From positions 1 through 64,000 of the forward strand of contig NZ_DS981505.1 in the NCBI RefSeq assembly GCF_000154845.1: DNA of 64,000 nucleotides, in the 5' to 3' direction. This document shows, piece after piece, positions 8,002-16,034 of this stretch (its first letter is position 1; each line of letters opens with the position of its first letter). Under the pieces are notes generated by a model that saw only the letters and a list, made by a program, of their open reading frames with translations, was not told where the DNA came from and searched no databases. Position numbers and translations under genes: made by a program. Source of the stretch: Phocaeicola coprocola DSM 17136. Lineage in GTDB: Bacteria > Bacteroidota > Bacteroidia > Bacteroidales > Bacteroidaceae.

Positions 8002-8646
8002 ATGAATATGACTCCTGAACATATTTACAAGCAGGTAATGACAAAAACAGGTGTCACACCATGCAGTCTATGTCAGTTGCATGTTCCTTGCCGGCACACA
8101 CCTTCTTGCCTCTCTTTACAACAAACGCCTGTTATCAATCTGGATGAAGTGGAAACACAATGGCACAGTGCGCAGGGATGTGCTTCTTCTCCTTCGTCTG
8201 ATGCTCTTTCGTATACGGAAAAGGTATTGTGCTTTGTTGAACTGAAAGGGTGGAAAGAGTTTTTGTCACATCAGCCAATTGCTCAAAAACCATTGGCTTC
8301 CGAAAAGGAAAAACAAGTACTTGAAAAAAGGATAACCAGACAGGCAGGAAAATATGACTTGCAACGCAAACTGCTGGAGAGTATAAAGTTATGTGAAGAT
8401 ATTACAACCTGTAACCTGAACACAGGGCAAATTCAGATTGCTTTTATTCTGGTAACGGATGTAAATGTGGCAAGTAATCCTCTAAATGTACTAACACAGC
8501 AACTGAATATGCTGGCATTCACGACATCAAGCCGGGAAAAGGTTTGTACTTCGGCATTAAAAAAGCAACTGGATACACAGATTCGGGAACACAGAACTTA
8601 TTTTATCGGTTGCAGAGATTTCGATGCGCTGATGTCGCAACTATAA
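8002..8646 (+). CDS. Cysteine-rich, PD-(D/E)XK-like partner of the ATPase
   Basis: A 214-residue protein of no family I can name. Near the N-terminus are four cysteines in a C-x2-C-x5-C-x5-C arrangement (C21, C24, C30, C36), which could bind zinc. Then D67 and, 13 residues later, E80-x-K82 (VLCFVELKGW) fit the spacing of a PD-(D/E)XK nuclease core: aspartate, strand, E-x-K. The rest is helix and strand without recognisable motifs. The tight link to the upstream ATPase (5-base gap) suggests an ATPase-nuclease pair. The nuclease reading is inference from the motif alone. Confidence 0.6.
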   Translation: MNMTPEHIYKQVMTKTGVTPCSLCQLHVPCRHTPSCLSLQQTPVINLDEVETQWHSAQGCASSPSSDALSYTEKVLCFVELKGWKEFLSHQPIAQKPLASEKEKQVLEKRITRQAGKYDLQRKLLESIKLCEDITTCNLNTGQIQIAFILVTDVNVASNPLNVLTQQLNMLAFTTSSREKVCTSALKKQLDTQIREHRTYFIGCRDFDALMSQL

Positions 8647-8658
8647 AGTAGAATTTCA

Positions 8659-8690
8659 TTTGACTTGTCTGATATTTTATATTAGCTTTG
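8659..8690 (+). promoter_or_regulatory. Bacteroides-type promoter for ugd
   Basis: A perfect match to the Bacteroides housekeeping promoter: TTTG at 8659-8662, a 20-base spacer and TAGCTTTG at 8683-8690. It lies 18 bases before the ugd start codon, in the short gap after the ATPase pair. Confidence 0.7.
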
Positions 8691-8708
8691 TAACAAAAGA
8701 GCATTTCC

Positions 8709-10040
8709 ATGATGAAAAACTATACAATCGCTGTAGCGGGTACGGGCTATGTAGGTCTGTCTATCGCTACGTTGCTGGCGCAGCATCACCGGGTGGTGGC
8801 TGTGGACGTGATTCCTGAAAAGGTGGAGAAGATCAACAACCGTATCAGCCCGATTCAGGATGAGTATATCGAGAAGTATCTGGCGGAAAAGGAACTGAAC
8901 CTGACGGCTACGCTCGACGGGGCTTCGGCTTACCGGGAGGCGGACTTTGTGGTGATTGCGGCTCCTACGAACTACGATCCGGTGAAGAATTATTTCGATA
9001 CGTCGCACGTGGAGGAGGTGATCGACCTGGTGCTGGAGGTGAATCCGGATGCGGTGATGGTGATAAAGAGTACCATCCCTGTGGGTTACTGCCGGAGTCT
9101 GTATGTGAAGTATGCGGAGAAGTTCCGTACCTCTCCTGCCCTGGCGGGAAAGAAGTTCAACCTGCTGTTCTCGCCGGAGTTTCTGCGTGAGAGCAAGGCG
9201 CTGTACGACAATCTTTATCCGAGCCGCATCATCGTGGGATTCCCGAAACTGATAGCGGGACTGGATGAGGAGAACAGAGCCATCAAGGAAATCGCAGGTG
9301 AGCAGCTGGAGGAAAAAGCGCACGAGTTTGCGGCATTGCTTCAGGAAGGGGCTATCAAGCCGGACGTGGACACGCTGTTCATGGGTATGAAGGAGGCGGA
9401 AGCGGTGAAGCTGTTTGCCAATACGTATCTGGCGCTGCGTGTGTCGTACTTCAACGAGCTGGATACGTATGCGGAGGTGAAGGGACTGGATACGCAGGCT
9501 ATCATCCAGGGTATCTGTCTGGATCCGCGCATCGGCTCGCATTATAACAATCCGTCGTTCGGCTACGGGGGCTACTGTCTGCCTAAGGATACGAAGCAGC
9601 TGCTGGCGAACTATCAGGATGTGCCGGAGAATCTGATTCAGGCGATTGTGGAGAGCAACCGCACGCGCAAGGATTTCATTGCCGACAGGGTGCTGCACAA
9701 GGCGGGATATTATGATTACTACAACCGGGGCAGCTATAATCCGGCGGAGGAAAAGGAATGTGTCATCGGGGTGTACCGCCTCACGATGAAATCGAACAGC
9801 GACAACTTCCGCCAGAGTTCCATTCAGGGTGTGATGAAGCGCATCAAGGCGAAGGGAGCTACGATTATCATCTACGAACCGACGCTGGAGGATGGCAGTA
9901 CGTTCTTCGGATCGAAGGTGGTGAACAGACTGGAGGATTTCAAGGCGCAGGCGCAGGCTATCATCGCCAACCGCTATGATGCGTGTCTGGACGATGTGAA
10001 GGAGAAGGTATATACGCGTGATATTTTCCGCAGGGACTGA
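8709..10040 (+). CDS. ugd: UDP-glucose 6-dehydrogenase
   Basis: Oxidises UDP-glucose to UDP-glucuronate with NAD+, supplying uronic acid for surface polysaccharide. The 443-residue protein has the NAD-binding loop GTGYVGLS at the N-terminus, APTNYDP and STIPVGY in the middle, [14 protein letters not shown], and the catalytic cysteine in [13 protein letters not shown] near residue 288. It is somewhat longer than the E. coli enzyme, with an extra helical stretch around residues 178-210. It has its own promoter, and the mutarotase gene follows 25 bases later. The GC-rich codon use matches manC, so both probably belong to the stable part of the locus. Confidence 0.92.
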   Translation: MMKNYTIAVAGTGYVGLSIATLLAQHHRVVAVDVIPEKVEKINNRISPIQDEYIEKYLAEKELNLTATLDGASAYREADFVVIAAPTNYDPVKNYFDTSHVEEVIDLVLEVNPDAVMVIKSTIPVGYCRSLYVKYAEKFRTSPALAGKKFNLLFSPEFLRESKALYDNLYPSRIIVGFPKLIAGLDEENRAIKEIAGEQLEEKAHEFAALLQEGAIKPDVDTLFMGMKEAEAVKLFANTYLALRVSYFNELDTYAEVKGLDTQAIIQGICLDPRIGSHYNNPSFGYGGYCLPKDTKQLLANYQDVPENLIQAIVESNRTRKDFIADRVLHKAGYYDYYNRGSYNPAEEKECVIGVYRLTMKSNSDNFRQSSIQGVMKRIKAKGATIIIYEPTLEDGSTFFGSKVVNRLEDFKAQAQAIIANRYDACLDDVKEKVYTRDIFRRD

Positions 10041-10065
10041 TAAAAAACAAAACAGAACGGTATAA

Positions 10066-10395
10066 ATGAAAAGATATTGTCAGACGTTGGATCTCTACGA
10101 CGACAAGGAGTTGATAGAGGCTTACGTGGCAGAGCATGCGCACGTATGGGAGGAAGTGAAAGCGGGCATCCGTGAAGTGGGTATCGTGGATATGCAGATT
10201 TATATTTACGGCAACCACCTGTTTATGATTATGGATACGACGGACGAGTTTGATATGGAACGTGACTATGCCCGACTTGCTACACTGCCTCGTCAGGCGG
10301 AATGGGAGGAGCATATGTCCAAGTACCAGAAGGTGCTGCCGGGACAGTCTTCTCAGGAGAAATGGAAGCTGATGGAACGGATTTTCAAGCTTTGA
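10066..10395 (+). CDS. rhaM: L-rhamnose mutarotase family protein
   Basis: A 109-residue member of the RhaM (DUF718) family, which interconverts the alpha and beta anomers of L-rhamnose or a related sugar. The small alpha/beta-barrel pattern is complete: HAHVWEEVKAGIREVGI, IYIYGNHLFMIMDT and the C-terminal RQAEWEEHMSKYQ. It lies 25 bases after ugd on the same strand and is likely co-transcribed. No rhamnose isomerase or kinase is nearby. Specificity for rhamnose rather than fucose is assumed from the family. Confidence 0.85.
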   Translation: MKRYCQTLDLYDDKELIEAYVAEHAHVWEEVKAGIREVGIVDMQIYIYGNHLFMIMDTTDEFDMERDYARLATLPRQAEWEEHMSKYQKVLPGQSSQEKWKLMERIFKL

Positions 10396-10424
10396 AAATC
10401 CGGACATACTGATAGAGAAAATGA

Positions 10425-10466
10425 ATGGTCGTATCAACACTCAAGAACAGAGCCTGATACGACCAT
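10425..10466 (+). terminator. Inverted repeat after the mutarotase, possible terminator
   Basis: Twelve-base perfect arms ATGGTCGTATCA (10425-10436) and TGATACGACCAT (10455-10466) form a hairpin 30 bases after the gene. There is no T-run, so a terminator role is only likely from position. Confidence 0.5.
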
Positions 10467-10469
10467 CAT

Positions 10470-10602
10470 ATACGGGTATCTCCGCGGCTGTCGGTGCAGG
10501 TGGGAGTACACGGCGTGGGCTATCTGCCGCGCAACCACCGTCCGTATTACAGCATCCAGCCGCACATGTCGGTGAAGTATTTTCCGGGAGAGGACTACAC
10601 AG
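10470..10602 (+). pseudogene. Possible gene remnant
   Basis: A stretch with the GC-rich codon pattern of its neighbours reads, in one frame, SVQVGVHGVGYLPRN followed by PYYSIQPHMSVKYFPGEDY, with no start and no proper end before it runs into the 3' end of the Fur-family gene on the other strand. It looks like the leftover of a coding sequence. No family is recognised. Confidence 0.25.
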
Positions 10603-11031
10603 TCATTTCATGCGGGCGGCACACTCGCGGCACACGCCCTTTACCATGTAGTTGATGCTGTGCAGACGGAAGCCTTCGGGCAGGTCGACAACGGGAATGT
10701 GGATGGACGGAAAGCAGAAGGTACGGTGACAGACTTCGCAGTAGAAATGCGTGTGCATGTCGTCGACGGTACAAGTGTCTTCGTCGGGACAGACCTCGTA
10801 CTTCAGTGAGCCGCTGCCGTCTTCGATGTCGTGTACCACGTGGTGCGCCAGGAAATGATTCAGCGTACGGAAGATGGTGGAGCGGTCGACAGTGCCCAGC
10901 AGTGTTTCAAGCTCGATGAGTGACAGGGCACACGGGGATTCGAGCATGGCTTTCAGCACAAGGATGCGTACGGCTGTAGGTTTTACTCCTTTCTTTTCGA
11001 GTCTGACGGCATAAATTTCATTTGTTTCCAT
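10603..11031 (-). CDS. Fur-family metal-responsive transcriptional regulator
   Basis: A 142-residue Fur/Zur-type repressor. The winged helix is at residues 15-70 (KPTAVRILVLKAM, then VDRSTIFRTLNHF as recognition helix). The C-terminal dimerisation and metal-binding half has HTHFYCEVCHRTFCF and a closing GVCRECA, giving two CxxC pairs for structural zinc. The sequence does not decide between zinc and iron sensing, although the cysteine pairs and short form are reminiscent of Zur-type proteins. It is monocistronic, faces the mutarotase gene end-to-end, and is followed upstream by the DUF4251 gene on the same strand. Confidence 0.87.
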   Translation of the reverse strand: METNEIYAVRLEKKGVKPTAVRILVLKAMLESPCALSLIELETLLGTVDRSTIFRTLNHFLAHHVVHDIEDGSGSLKYEVCPDEDTCTVDDMHTHFYCEVCHRTFCFPSIHIPVVDLPEGFRLHSINYMVKGVCRECAARMK

Positions 11032-11081
11032 GATGTTTTTATTGTTTTCTGCTGTTCCGTTGACGCAAAGATAGGCATCTT

Positions 11082-11573
11082 TTATTGCAACCCGGTTGCA
11101 TCGAGCTGTCCGGAATAATGAATGGGCTGCCTGTTGCGCATGGTGACATGAATGTTTGCCGAACCGTCGTCGTACAAGTCGACCGAGAACCTGAAGTTGT
11201 CTTCGCTGGTCGTAGCCTCGAACGTTATCCGGTAGCGGTCTTTCTTGAGCTTGCTGGAGTAGTTTTCTACGGGAGCCTTGAAGCGCAACCCCTCTCCTCC
11301 TCCATAGGGTATCTGATAGACCCTGCCGTAGTAAGGCAGATAGACATCGACAGAGTCTTTCTTCATCTGCAATCCGTAGGGTGTAGTCAGCGGAATGCTT
11401 CTGCCGCTCATAGGATATGCCATGCTTGCCTCCAGCTTGAATGTGCGGCCGTTGACCTGTTCGCCGACATAGGTCTTGAGAGCCTCTTTCTTTTCCTCAC
11501 GGGTCTGTGCACCCGATGTACCTGCCACCAGCAGGAACAGTACAGCAACGATAAGATATCGGAATATTTTCAT
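11082..11573 (-). CDS. DUF4251 exported protein
   Basis: A 163-residue secreted protein of the Bacteroidetes DUF4251 family, of unknown function. It has a clear signal peptide (MKIFRYLIVAVLFLLVAG, cleavage near SGAQ), then a beta-rich domain with the family-typical YLPYYGRVYQIPYGGGEG and YSSKLKKDRYRITFEA. I chose the ATG at 11573 because it places the signal peptide at the N-terminus. An in-frame start at 11633 would add 20 residues without homology. A strong terminator lies just upstream, so it is transcribed separately from the lipoprotein gene. Confidence 0.85.
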   Translation of the reverse strand: MKIFRYLIVAVLFLLVAGTSGAQTREEKKEALKTYVGEQVNGRTFKLEASMAYPMSGRSIPLTTPYGLQMKKDSVDVYLPYYGRVYQIPYGGGEGLRFKAPVENYSSKLKKDRYRITFEATTSEDNFRFSVDLYDDGSANIHVTMRNRQPIHYSGQLDATGLQ

Positions 11574-11611
11574 AAGTTTCTCCTTTCTGATTGGTTGACC
11601 GATGCAAGATA

Positions 11612-11663
11612 AACAAAAAAATCTGTTATTCATTCTCTATGTCGGAGAATGAATAACAGATTT
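11612..11663 (-). terminator. Rho-independent terminator after the coiled-coil lipoprotein gene
   Basis: Perfect 19-base arms at 11619-11637 and 11645-11663 with a 7-base loop. On the minus strand the stem runs into seven Ts. It separates the lipoprotein gene from the DUF4251 gene. Confidence 0.92.
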
Positions 11664-11686
11664 AATTAAAATTCAGTTATTTATAA

Positions 11687-12541
11687 TTATCGAACCTGAA
11701 TAACCAGATAGCGTGATACGCTCCAGAACTGGTTAGGGTTAGTAATCTTCAAAGTAAGCTGTCCCTTGTCGTCCTTAGCAAGTTCGTACGAACCGGCAGG
11801 ATGAGTAGTCAGCAGTGTAGCACGCTTAGAGTACAACTTGATTTCTTTATCCTTACGGATATCGATTTCTGTAAAGTAGTCTTTATTGAACTCATTGTCT
11901 TTCAGCACATCACCACGGTTCAGAATCTTCTGATCTTTCAGTTCCGACTTCGTACCGAATACATACCATGCAGTATTGAGAGCCTTATCCTGAGCAGCAA
12001 CGGTCTTTGTCTTAGCCTCGTTTTCGGCAGTCAGCTGATCGACGTTCTTGTTCAGATCGGAAACAGCCTCATCGAGTTCGGCGATACGGATATTCTTCGA
12101 AGCCAGTTCAGCCTGAAGGGTTTCAATCTGGCGTTGTTTTTCTTCCAGCTGGGCAGTCAGGTTCTTGATAGCCTTTTTAAGCTGTGCCGACTGGTAGTTG
12201 CTGTTCTTAAGCTGTTCTTCCAGTTTGGCAATCTGTTCACGGTTTGATTTCAGTTTTTCGCTGATAAAGCGGATATCTTCCTTGATCTTGTCGGCGCTCG
12301 ATTTGTTTTCGATAGCATCGCCGGTAAGATCCACACGGTTTTCAGCTTCATTGATTTCGCGGAAGCCTTCCTGAATTTCATTGAATGCTCCCATTATTTC
12401 ATCCAGTTCGGCATCGCGGTTAGACAATTCGATCATCAGCGAGTCGTTCTGAAGTTTCAACGCATCTTTATTCTGGCCTGCATTATTACAAGAAGCAAGC
12501 ACGGCCGCAGCACATAATGAAAATAAAACAACTTTCTTCAT
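11687..12541 (-). CDS. Coiled-coil lipoprotein
   Basis: A 284-residue lipoprotein: a signal peptide ending in the lipobox VLASC (Cys near residue 17), a long coiled coil from about residue 25 to 185 rich in KLEEQLK and LQAEL heptads, and a C-terminal beta domain (about 185-284) with WYVFGTKSEL and SYELAKDDKGQLTLKI. Conserved proteins of this shape are found across Bacteroides next to rsmI. Their function is not established, and a role at the envelope is inferred from the lipid anchor. It is 29 bases downstream of rsmI and probably co-transcribed. Confidence 0.8.
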   Translation of the reverse strand: MKKVVLFSLCAAAVLASCNNAGQNKDALKLQNDSLMIELSNRDAELDEIMGAFNEIQEGFREINEAENRVDLTGDAIENKSSADKIKEDIRFISEKLKSNREQIAKLEEQLKNSNYQSAQLKKAIKNLTAQLEEKQRQIETLQAELASKNIRIAELDEAVSDLNKNVDQLTAENEAKTKTVAAQDKALNTAWYVFGTKSELKDQKILNRGDVLKDNEFNKDYFTEIDIRKDKEIKLYSKRATLLTTHPAGSYELAKDDKGQLTLKITNPNQFWSVSRYLVIQVR

Positions 12542-12570
12542 AGTTTTTTATCTGTTTAGAATTTATAACT

Positions 12571-13245
12571 TCAATCTTCTTTTCCTGCCAGTATAATGAC
12601 AATTTCTCCTCTCGGCTCGGTAGCCGTGAAGTGTGCAATGACTTCCTGCAAGGTTCCCCGCACGCTTTCCTCGTGTATCTTGGATATCTCACGGCAGACA
12701 GAAACCTGACGTTCGGGACCGAATATCTCGGCAAACTGGGTAAGCGTTTTCACCAGCCGGTAGGGTGACTCGTAGAAAATCATCGTGCGCGTTTCTTCTA
12801 CCAGACCGTTCAGACGGGTCATGCGTCCTTTCTTCTGAGGCAGGAAGCCTTCGAAGCAGAAACGTTCGTCGGGCAGGCCTGAAGCCACCAGCGCCGGAAC
12901 GAAAGCCGTAGCTCCCGGAAGGCACTGTACCTCGATATCGTTTTTCACACATTCGCGTACCACCAGGAAGCCGGGATCGGATATGCCCGGAGTTCCCGCA
13001 TCGGAAACCAGTGCAATGGTTTCGCCTGCCTTCAACCGGTTGATAATCCCCTCTACCGTCTTATGCTCATTGAACTTATGATAAGACTGCATCGCATTCT
13101 TGATTTCGAAATGTTTCAGCAAAATGCCCGACGTGCGTGTATCTTCCGCCAGAATCAGGTCGGCTTCCTTCAAGATACGGATGGCACGAAAGGTCATATC
13201 TTCCAAATTACCCACAGGAGTAGGAACAACATATAATCTTCCCAT
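12571..13245 (-). CDS. rsmI: 16S rRNA (cytidine(1402)-2'-O)-methyltransferase
   Basis: RsmI methylates the ribose of C1402 in the ribosomal decoding centre, using S-adenosylmethionine. The tetrapyrrole-methylase fold is obvious: LYVVPTPVGNLEDMTFRA at the N-terminus, LAEDTRTS, ALVSDAGTPGISDPG in the middle, LPGATAFVPALVASGL, and REISKIHEE near the end. I start it at the ATG at 13245, because an upstream TTG at 13257 would add four residues before the conserved GRLYVVPTP. The 225-residue length is slightly shorter than the E. coli enzyme because the C-terminal helical extension is absent. Divergently transcribed from tdk. Confidence 0.95.
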   Translation of the reverse strand: MGRLYVVPTPVGNLEDMTFRAIRILKEADLILAEDTRTSGILLKHFEIKNAMQSYHKFNEHKTVEGIINRLKAGETIALVSDAGTPGISDPGFLVVRECVKNDIEVQCLPGATAFVPALVASGLPDERFCFEGFLPQKKGRMTRLNGLVEETRTMIFYESPYRLVKTLTQFAEIFGPERQVSVCREISKIHEESVRGTLQEVIAHFTATEPRGEIVIILAGKED

Positions 13246-13392
13246 ACAATATTTCAACTGTTAATATAGCAAAGATAGAAAGTTTTTAATCTCACTAGTT
13301 AATTTCATTCAATATTTAACAGTTGTTGTGTATAAAATAGCCGAAAAATGAAATTTCAGATAGAAGATAAGGCAAATTAACGACACAAATTG

Positions 13393-13400
13393 TATTTTTG
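13393..13400 (+). promoter_or_regulatory. Candidate -7 element upstream of tdk
   Basis: TATTTTTG matches TAnnTTTG and lies 18 bases before the tdk start, the same distance as for ugd. No TTTG is found at the -33 position. Confidence 0.4.
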
Positions 13401-13418
13401 CACCAAATTTTAGAACCA

Positions 13419-14030
13419 ATGGTTGTTTTTTCAGAAGATCATACACATGAAACGTGCCGCAGAGGAAGAATAGAAGTTGTCTGCGGTTCGATGTTTTCGG
13501 GCAAGACAGAAGAACTGATCCGCCGCCTGAAGCGTGCTACCTTTGCCCGCCAGCGGGTAGAAATATTCAAGCCGGCCATCGATACACGCTACTCGGAAGC
13601 GGAAGTGGTTTCGCACGACAACAATTCGATTCCTTCTACTCCGGTAGACTCGTCGGCAAGCATCCTGCTGTTCAGCTCGGAAATCGATGTAGTGGGCATA
13701 GACGAAGCGCAATTCTTCGACGACGGACTGGTGAACGTATGCAACGAACTTGCCGACAGAGGGGTGAGAGTAATCATTGCCGGACTGGACATGGACTTTA
13801 AAGGTGTACCTTTCGGTCCGATGCCTGCCCTGTGTGCCATCGCCGACGAGGTGACCAAGGTACATGCCATCTGCGTGAAATGCGGAGATCTGGCCTACGT
13901 ATCACACCGTACCGTAGCCAACGACAAACGGGTGTTGCTGGGAGAAAAGGAAGAATACGAGCCTCTGTGCAGATGTTGTTACCGGAAAGCGGTAGAAGAG
14001 GAAAAAAAGGCTCAGGCAAGTCATTCGTAA
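13419..14030 (+). CDS. tdk: Thymidine kinase
   Basis: Phosphorylates thymidine to dTMP for nucleotide salvage. The 203-residue type II enzyme has the P-loop GSMFSGKT, the lid region with [10 protein letters not shown], the DEAQFF motif, AGLDMDFKG, and four cysteines for the structural zinc (CVKCG and CRCC). I start it at the ATG at 13419. The seven extra residues from a TTG at 13398 lie within the apparent promoter. It is monocistronic and divergent from rsmI. The protein matches the family's usual length. Confidence 0.95.
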   Translation: MVVFSEDHTHETCRRGRIEVVCGSMFSGKTEELIRRLKRATFARQRVEIFKPAIDTRYSEAEVVSHDNNSIPSTPVDSSASILLFSSEIDVVGIDEAQFFDDGLVNVCNELADRGVRVIIAGLDMDFKGVPFGPMPALCAIADEVTKVHAICVKCGDLAYVSHRTVANDKRVLLGEKEEYEPLCRCCYRKAVEEEKKAQASHS

Positions 14031-14273
14031 AGATCCGGCCGGCCAGAATGGAACGGCAGACCGGCACTCAAGAATAAATAAGGAGATAAAAAGCGGCTGC
14101 CGGCATGTAAAAAATCAGGCTGTCCGAATGTAAGAGCTCCGGCAGGAACGGGAATCTACAAGATTTCAGGAAAACCGGTTTGCAAAGGCTTATTTTTTCG
14201 AAAGCAAAATACGCTATAAATCAGCAAGATAAAAACGCAAAGGAAAATTTATTTGAAAAAACTTGCCAAAACA
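14031..14273. other. Spacer between tdk and tRNA-Lys
   Basis: About 240 bases with no credible reading frame. It holds several CCGG-rich short repeats but no hairpin with a T-run that I would call a terminator. The promoter of the tRNA gene begins at its right end. Confidence 0.4.
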
Positions 14274-14305
14274 TTTGGCAGTTTCACTCAAAACACCTAC
14301 CTTTG
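14274..14305 (+). promoter_or_regulatory. Bacteroides-type promoter for tRNA-Lys
   Basis: TTTG at 14274-14277, a 20-base spacer and TACCTTTG at 14298-14305 give a perfect match to the Bacteroides consensus, 35 bases before the tRNA. Confidence 0.75.
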
Positions 14306-14340
14306 CACTCGCAATCAGAAAATGAATGCAACACAGGTTT

Positions 14341-14416
14341 GATTCGCTAGCTCAGCAGGTAGAGCACAACACTTTTAATGTTGGGGTCCTGGGTTCGAGC
14401 CCCAGGCGGATCACCA
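14341..14416 (+). tRNA. tRNA-Lys, anticodon TTT
   Basis: A complete cloverleaf of 76 bases including an encoded CCA. The acceptor GATTCGC pairs with GCGGATC (one G-T pair), the D arm contains GCTCAGCAGGTAGAGC, the anticodon stem CAACA/TGTTG holds the loop CTTTTAA, and the T arm CTGGG-TTCGAGC-CCCAG is intact. The anticodon TTT reads lysine codons AAA and AAG. Confidence 0.96.
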
Positions 14417-14418
14417 AA

Positions 14419-14460
14419 AGAAAACCATCGATAACTAAATTATCGGTGGTTTTTCTTTTT
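14419..14460 (+). terminator. Terminator after tRNA-Lys
   Basis: The arms AAAACCATCGATAA and TTATCGGTGGTTTT (with one G-T pair) flank a 5-base loop and run into a T/C-rich tract, only a few bases after the tRNA. Confidence 0.85.
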
Positions 14461-14471
14461 TATATATCCCG

Positions 14472-15311
14472 ATGAAAAAACTGCCCAAACACAGAGCTTC
14501 CGATATCTCCGATACTGGCATACACCTTCGTGTATTTTCAGCAGACGGCATACAACATACCCCTGTCGACTATGCGCATCAGGATGACTACTATATGTTC
14601 GGCTTCATCGAATCGGGTGAATGTGACATCCATATAGACTTCAACAGCTACAGGCTGACGGCGCATTGTGCCGCTCTGGTATTACCCGGACAGGTACACA
14701 GCTTTGTACAGGCTACCGGACTGAATGCGTATATACTGATGATTGACAGCGCATTCATTGAAGAAAATTCCAAAAGACCCTTCGAACAATATACACTTGG
14801 CACACAGACGGTAGAACTGTCACCGGAACAGCAGACTGAACTTACATCGCTGTTTACCATCCTGGCCGGCAAACTGGCACAGACCAGCAAACATCCACAG
14901 ACACTGGCACTGCACCTGTCGCTTGCCATCATCGACATCATCGGAGAAGCTATCACCTCCAAGCAAACGGCTCATAGCCTGCCCCAACGTTATGTGGAGC
15001 ATACCATCACCTTCAGAAACCTGCTCAAACAGCATGTAGAGCACAGCCACAGTCCCAGTTACTATGCACGCATGATGAATATCTCGCTCATGTATCTCAA
15101 CGAAGCGGTTAAAGGGACGACGGGGTTCAGTGTCAGCCAGAACATACAATATGAAATTGTGACAAGAGCCAAACGGAGCCTGATATATACCAGTAAAAGC
15201 GTAAAGGAAATAGCTCAGGAACTCGGATTTGAAGATTACGCTTACTTTACCCGGCTCTTTTCGAAAACAGCAGGAATATCTCCAACAGACTTCCGCAAAA
15301 ACCATAAATAG
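14472..15311 (+). CDS. AraC-family transcriptional regulator
   Basis: A 279-residue regulator with an N-terminal cupin-like sensor (HQDDYYMFGFIESGECDIHI and VLPGQVHSF, about residues 30-90), a helical linker, and a C-terminal double helix-turn-helix (about 180-279) with SVKEIAQELGFEDYAYFTRL and the family tail KTAGISPTDFRK. The ligand is unknown. The DUF4405 membrane protein gene follows 130 bases later with its own promoter. Such regulators commonly control the adjacent gene, but no operator could be identified. Confidence 0.88.
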   Translation: MKKLPKHRASDISDTGIHLRVFSADGIQHTPVDYAHQDDYYMFGFIESGECDIHIDFNSYRLTAHCAALVLPGQVHSFVQATGLNAYILMIDSAFIEENSKRPFEQYTLGTQTVELSPEQQTELTSLFTILAGKLAQTSKHPQTLALHLSLAIIDIIGEAITSKQTAHSLPQRYVEHTITFRNLLKQHVEHSHSPSYYARMMNISLMYLNEAVKGTTGFSVSQNIQYEIVTRAKRSLIYTSKSVKEIAQELGFEDYAYFTRLFSKTAGISPTDFRKNHK

Positions 15312-15335
15312 TCCAAGTACTCCCCTATCTTATCC

Positions 15336-15367
15336 ATTGCCTCCGTTTCTTCATCGGGCTAACTTTG
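15336..15367 (+). promoter_or_regulatory. Candidate promoter for the DUF4405 gene
   Basis: ATTG at 15336-15339, a 20-base spacer and TAACTTTG at 15360-15367, a perfect -7 element with one mismatch in the -33 box, 74 bases upstream of the start codon. Confidence 0.5.
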
Positions 15368-15441
15368 CATCCGGAACAACACGAAGTATGTATGCCGGAC
15401 ATACCCCGAACTGTACCGGCTAACCCTAACAAATAATAATC

Positions 15442-15894
15442 ATGAAGAAACAAAGAACATTCTACATCGACCTCGTTCTGGCAGCTATATGTCTGCTCAC
15501 TCTTATTACCGGTCTGATTATCCATGCGGCAGGTCATGGTATCGTACAGTCAAATGTAAAAATCTGGAGAGTTACACATATCGTATGGGGAGTATTGTTT
15601 CTCATCCTGTCCACTGGACACATAAGGGCTCACCGGGGATGGTATAAAAGCTTGCCCGAAAGATTCAGGCAACGCAGCAAGGTTACGGTTTGTCTGTCGG
15701 CCGTTTATTTACTGACAAGTGCGACAGGCCTCATCCTGATATTGCATCGGGAAAATGCCGGCACTCATTTAGGAGTACCGCATTATCAGGCAGGTATCCT
15801 GTTCGGCATACTGGCAATCTGGCATCTGTGCGGACGTATGAAAATACTCCTGACAATGAGAAAACACACTGAGACAAGGCCTCAGAAAGGGTAG
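15442..15894 (+). CDS. DUF4405 membrane protein, cytochrome b-like
   Basis: A 150-residue integral membrane protein with four predicted helices (about residues 8-30, 43-60, 80-102 and 117-132). Histidines sit within or at the ends of the helices: H28/H32 in IIHAAGHG, H46 in THIVWG, H59 in STGHIRAH, and H127 near the end. They suggest haem binding, as in cytochrome b561-like proteins, which is how the DUF4405 family is usually interpreted. A role in electron transfer is inference. It follows an AraC-family regulator, which may control it. Confidence 0.75.
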   Translation: MKKQRTFYIDLVLAAICLLTLITGLIIHAAGHGIVQSNVKIWRVTHIVWGVLFLILSTGHIRAHRGWYKSLPERFRQRSKVTVCLSAVYLLTSATGLILILHRENAGTHLGVPHYQAGILFGILAIWHLCGRMKILLTMRKHTETRPQKG

Positions 15895-16034
15895 GAACGG
15901 GGATGAACGGTAATTTGAGCAGATATTATTATTCATTGAATAAAGATTTTTGTTTAAATTAATGTAAAAAGCCTTTCTTTGCTTAGTCTGTTCTAAGGGA
16001 CAGGTATCTTTTGTATAAACAAACTAATAAGCTT

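Noticed and set aside
8682-9698. Long antisense reading frame opposite ugd
   Set aside because: Low-complexity His/Arg/Gln-rich product typical of the reverse frame of a GC-rich gene; ugd itself has all catalytic motifs.
14341-14416. tRNA-Lys as an integration site of a mobile element
   Set aside because: No repeat of the tRNA 3' end and no integrase gene were seen in the neighbourhood.
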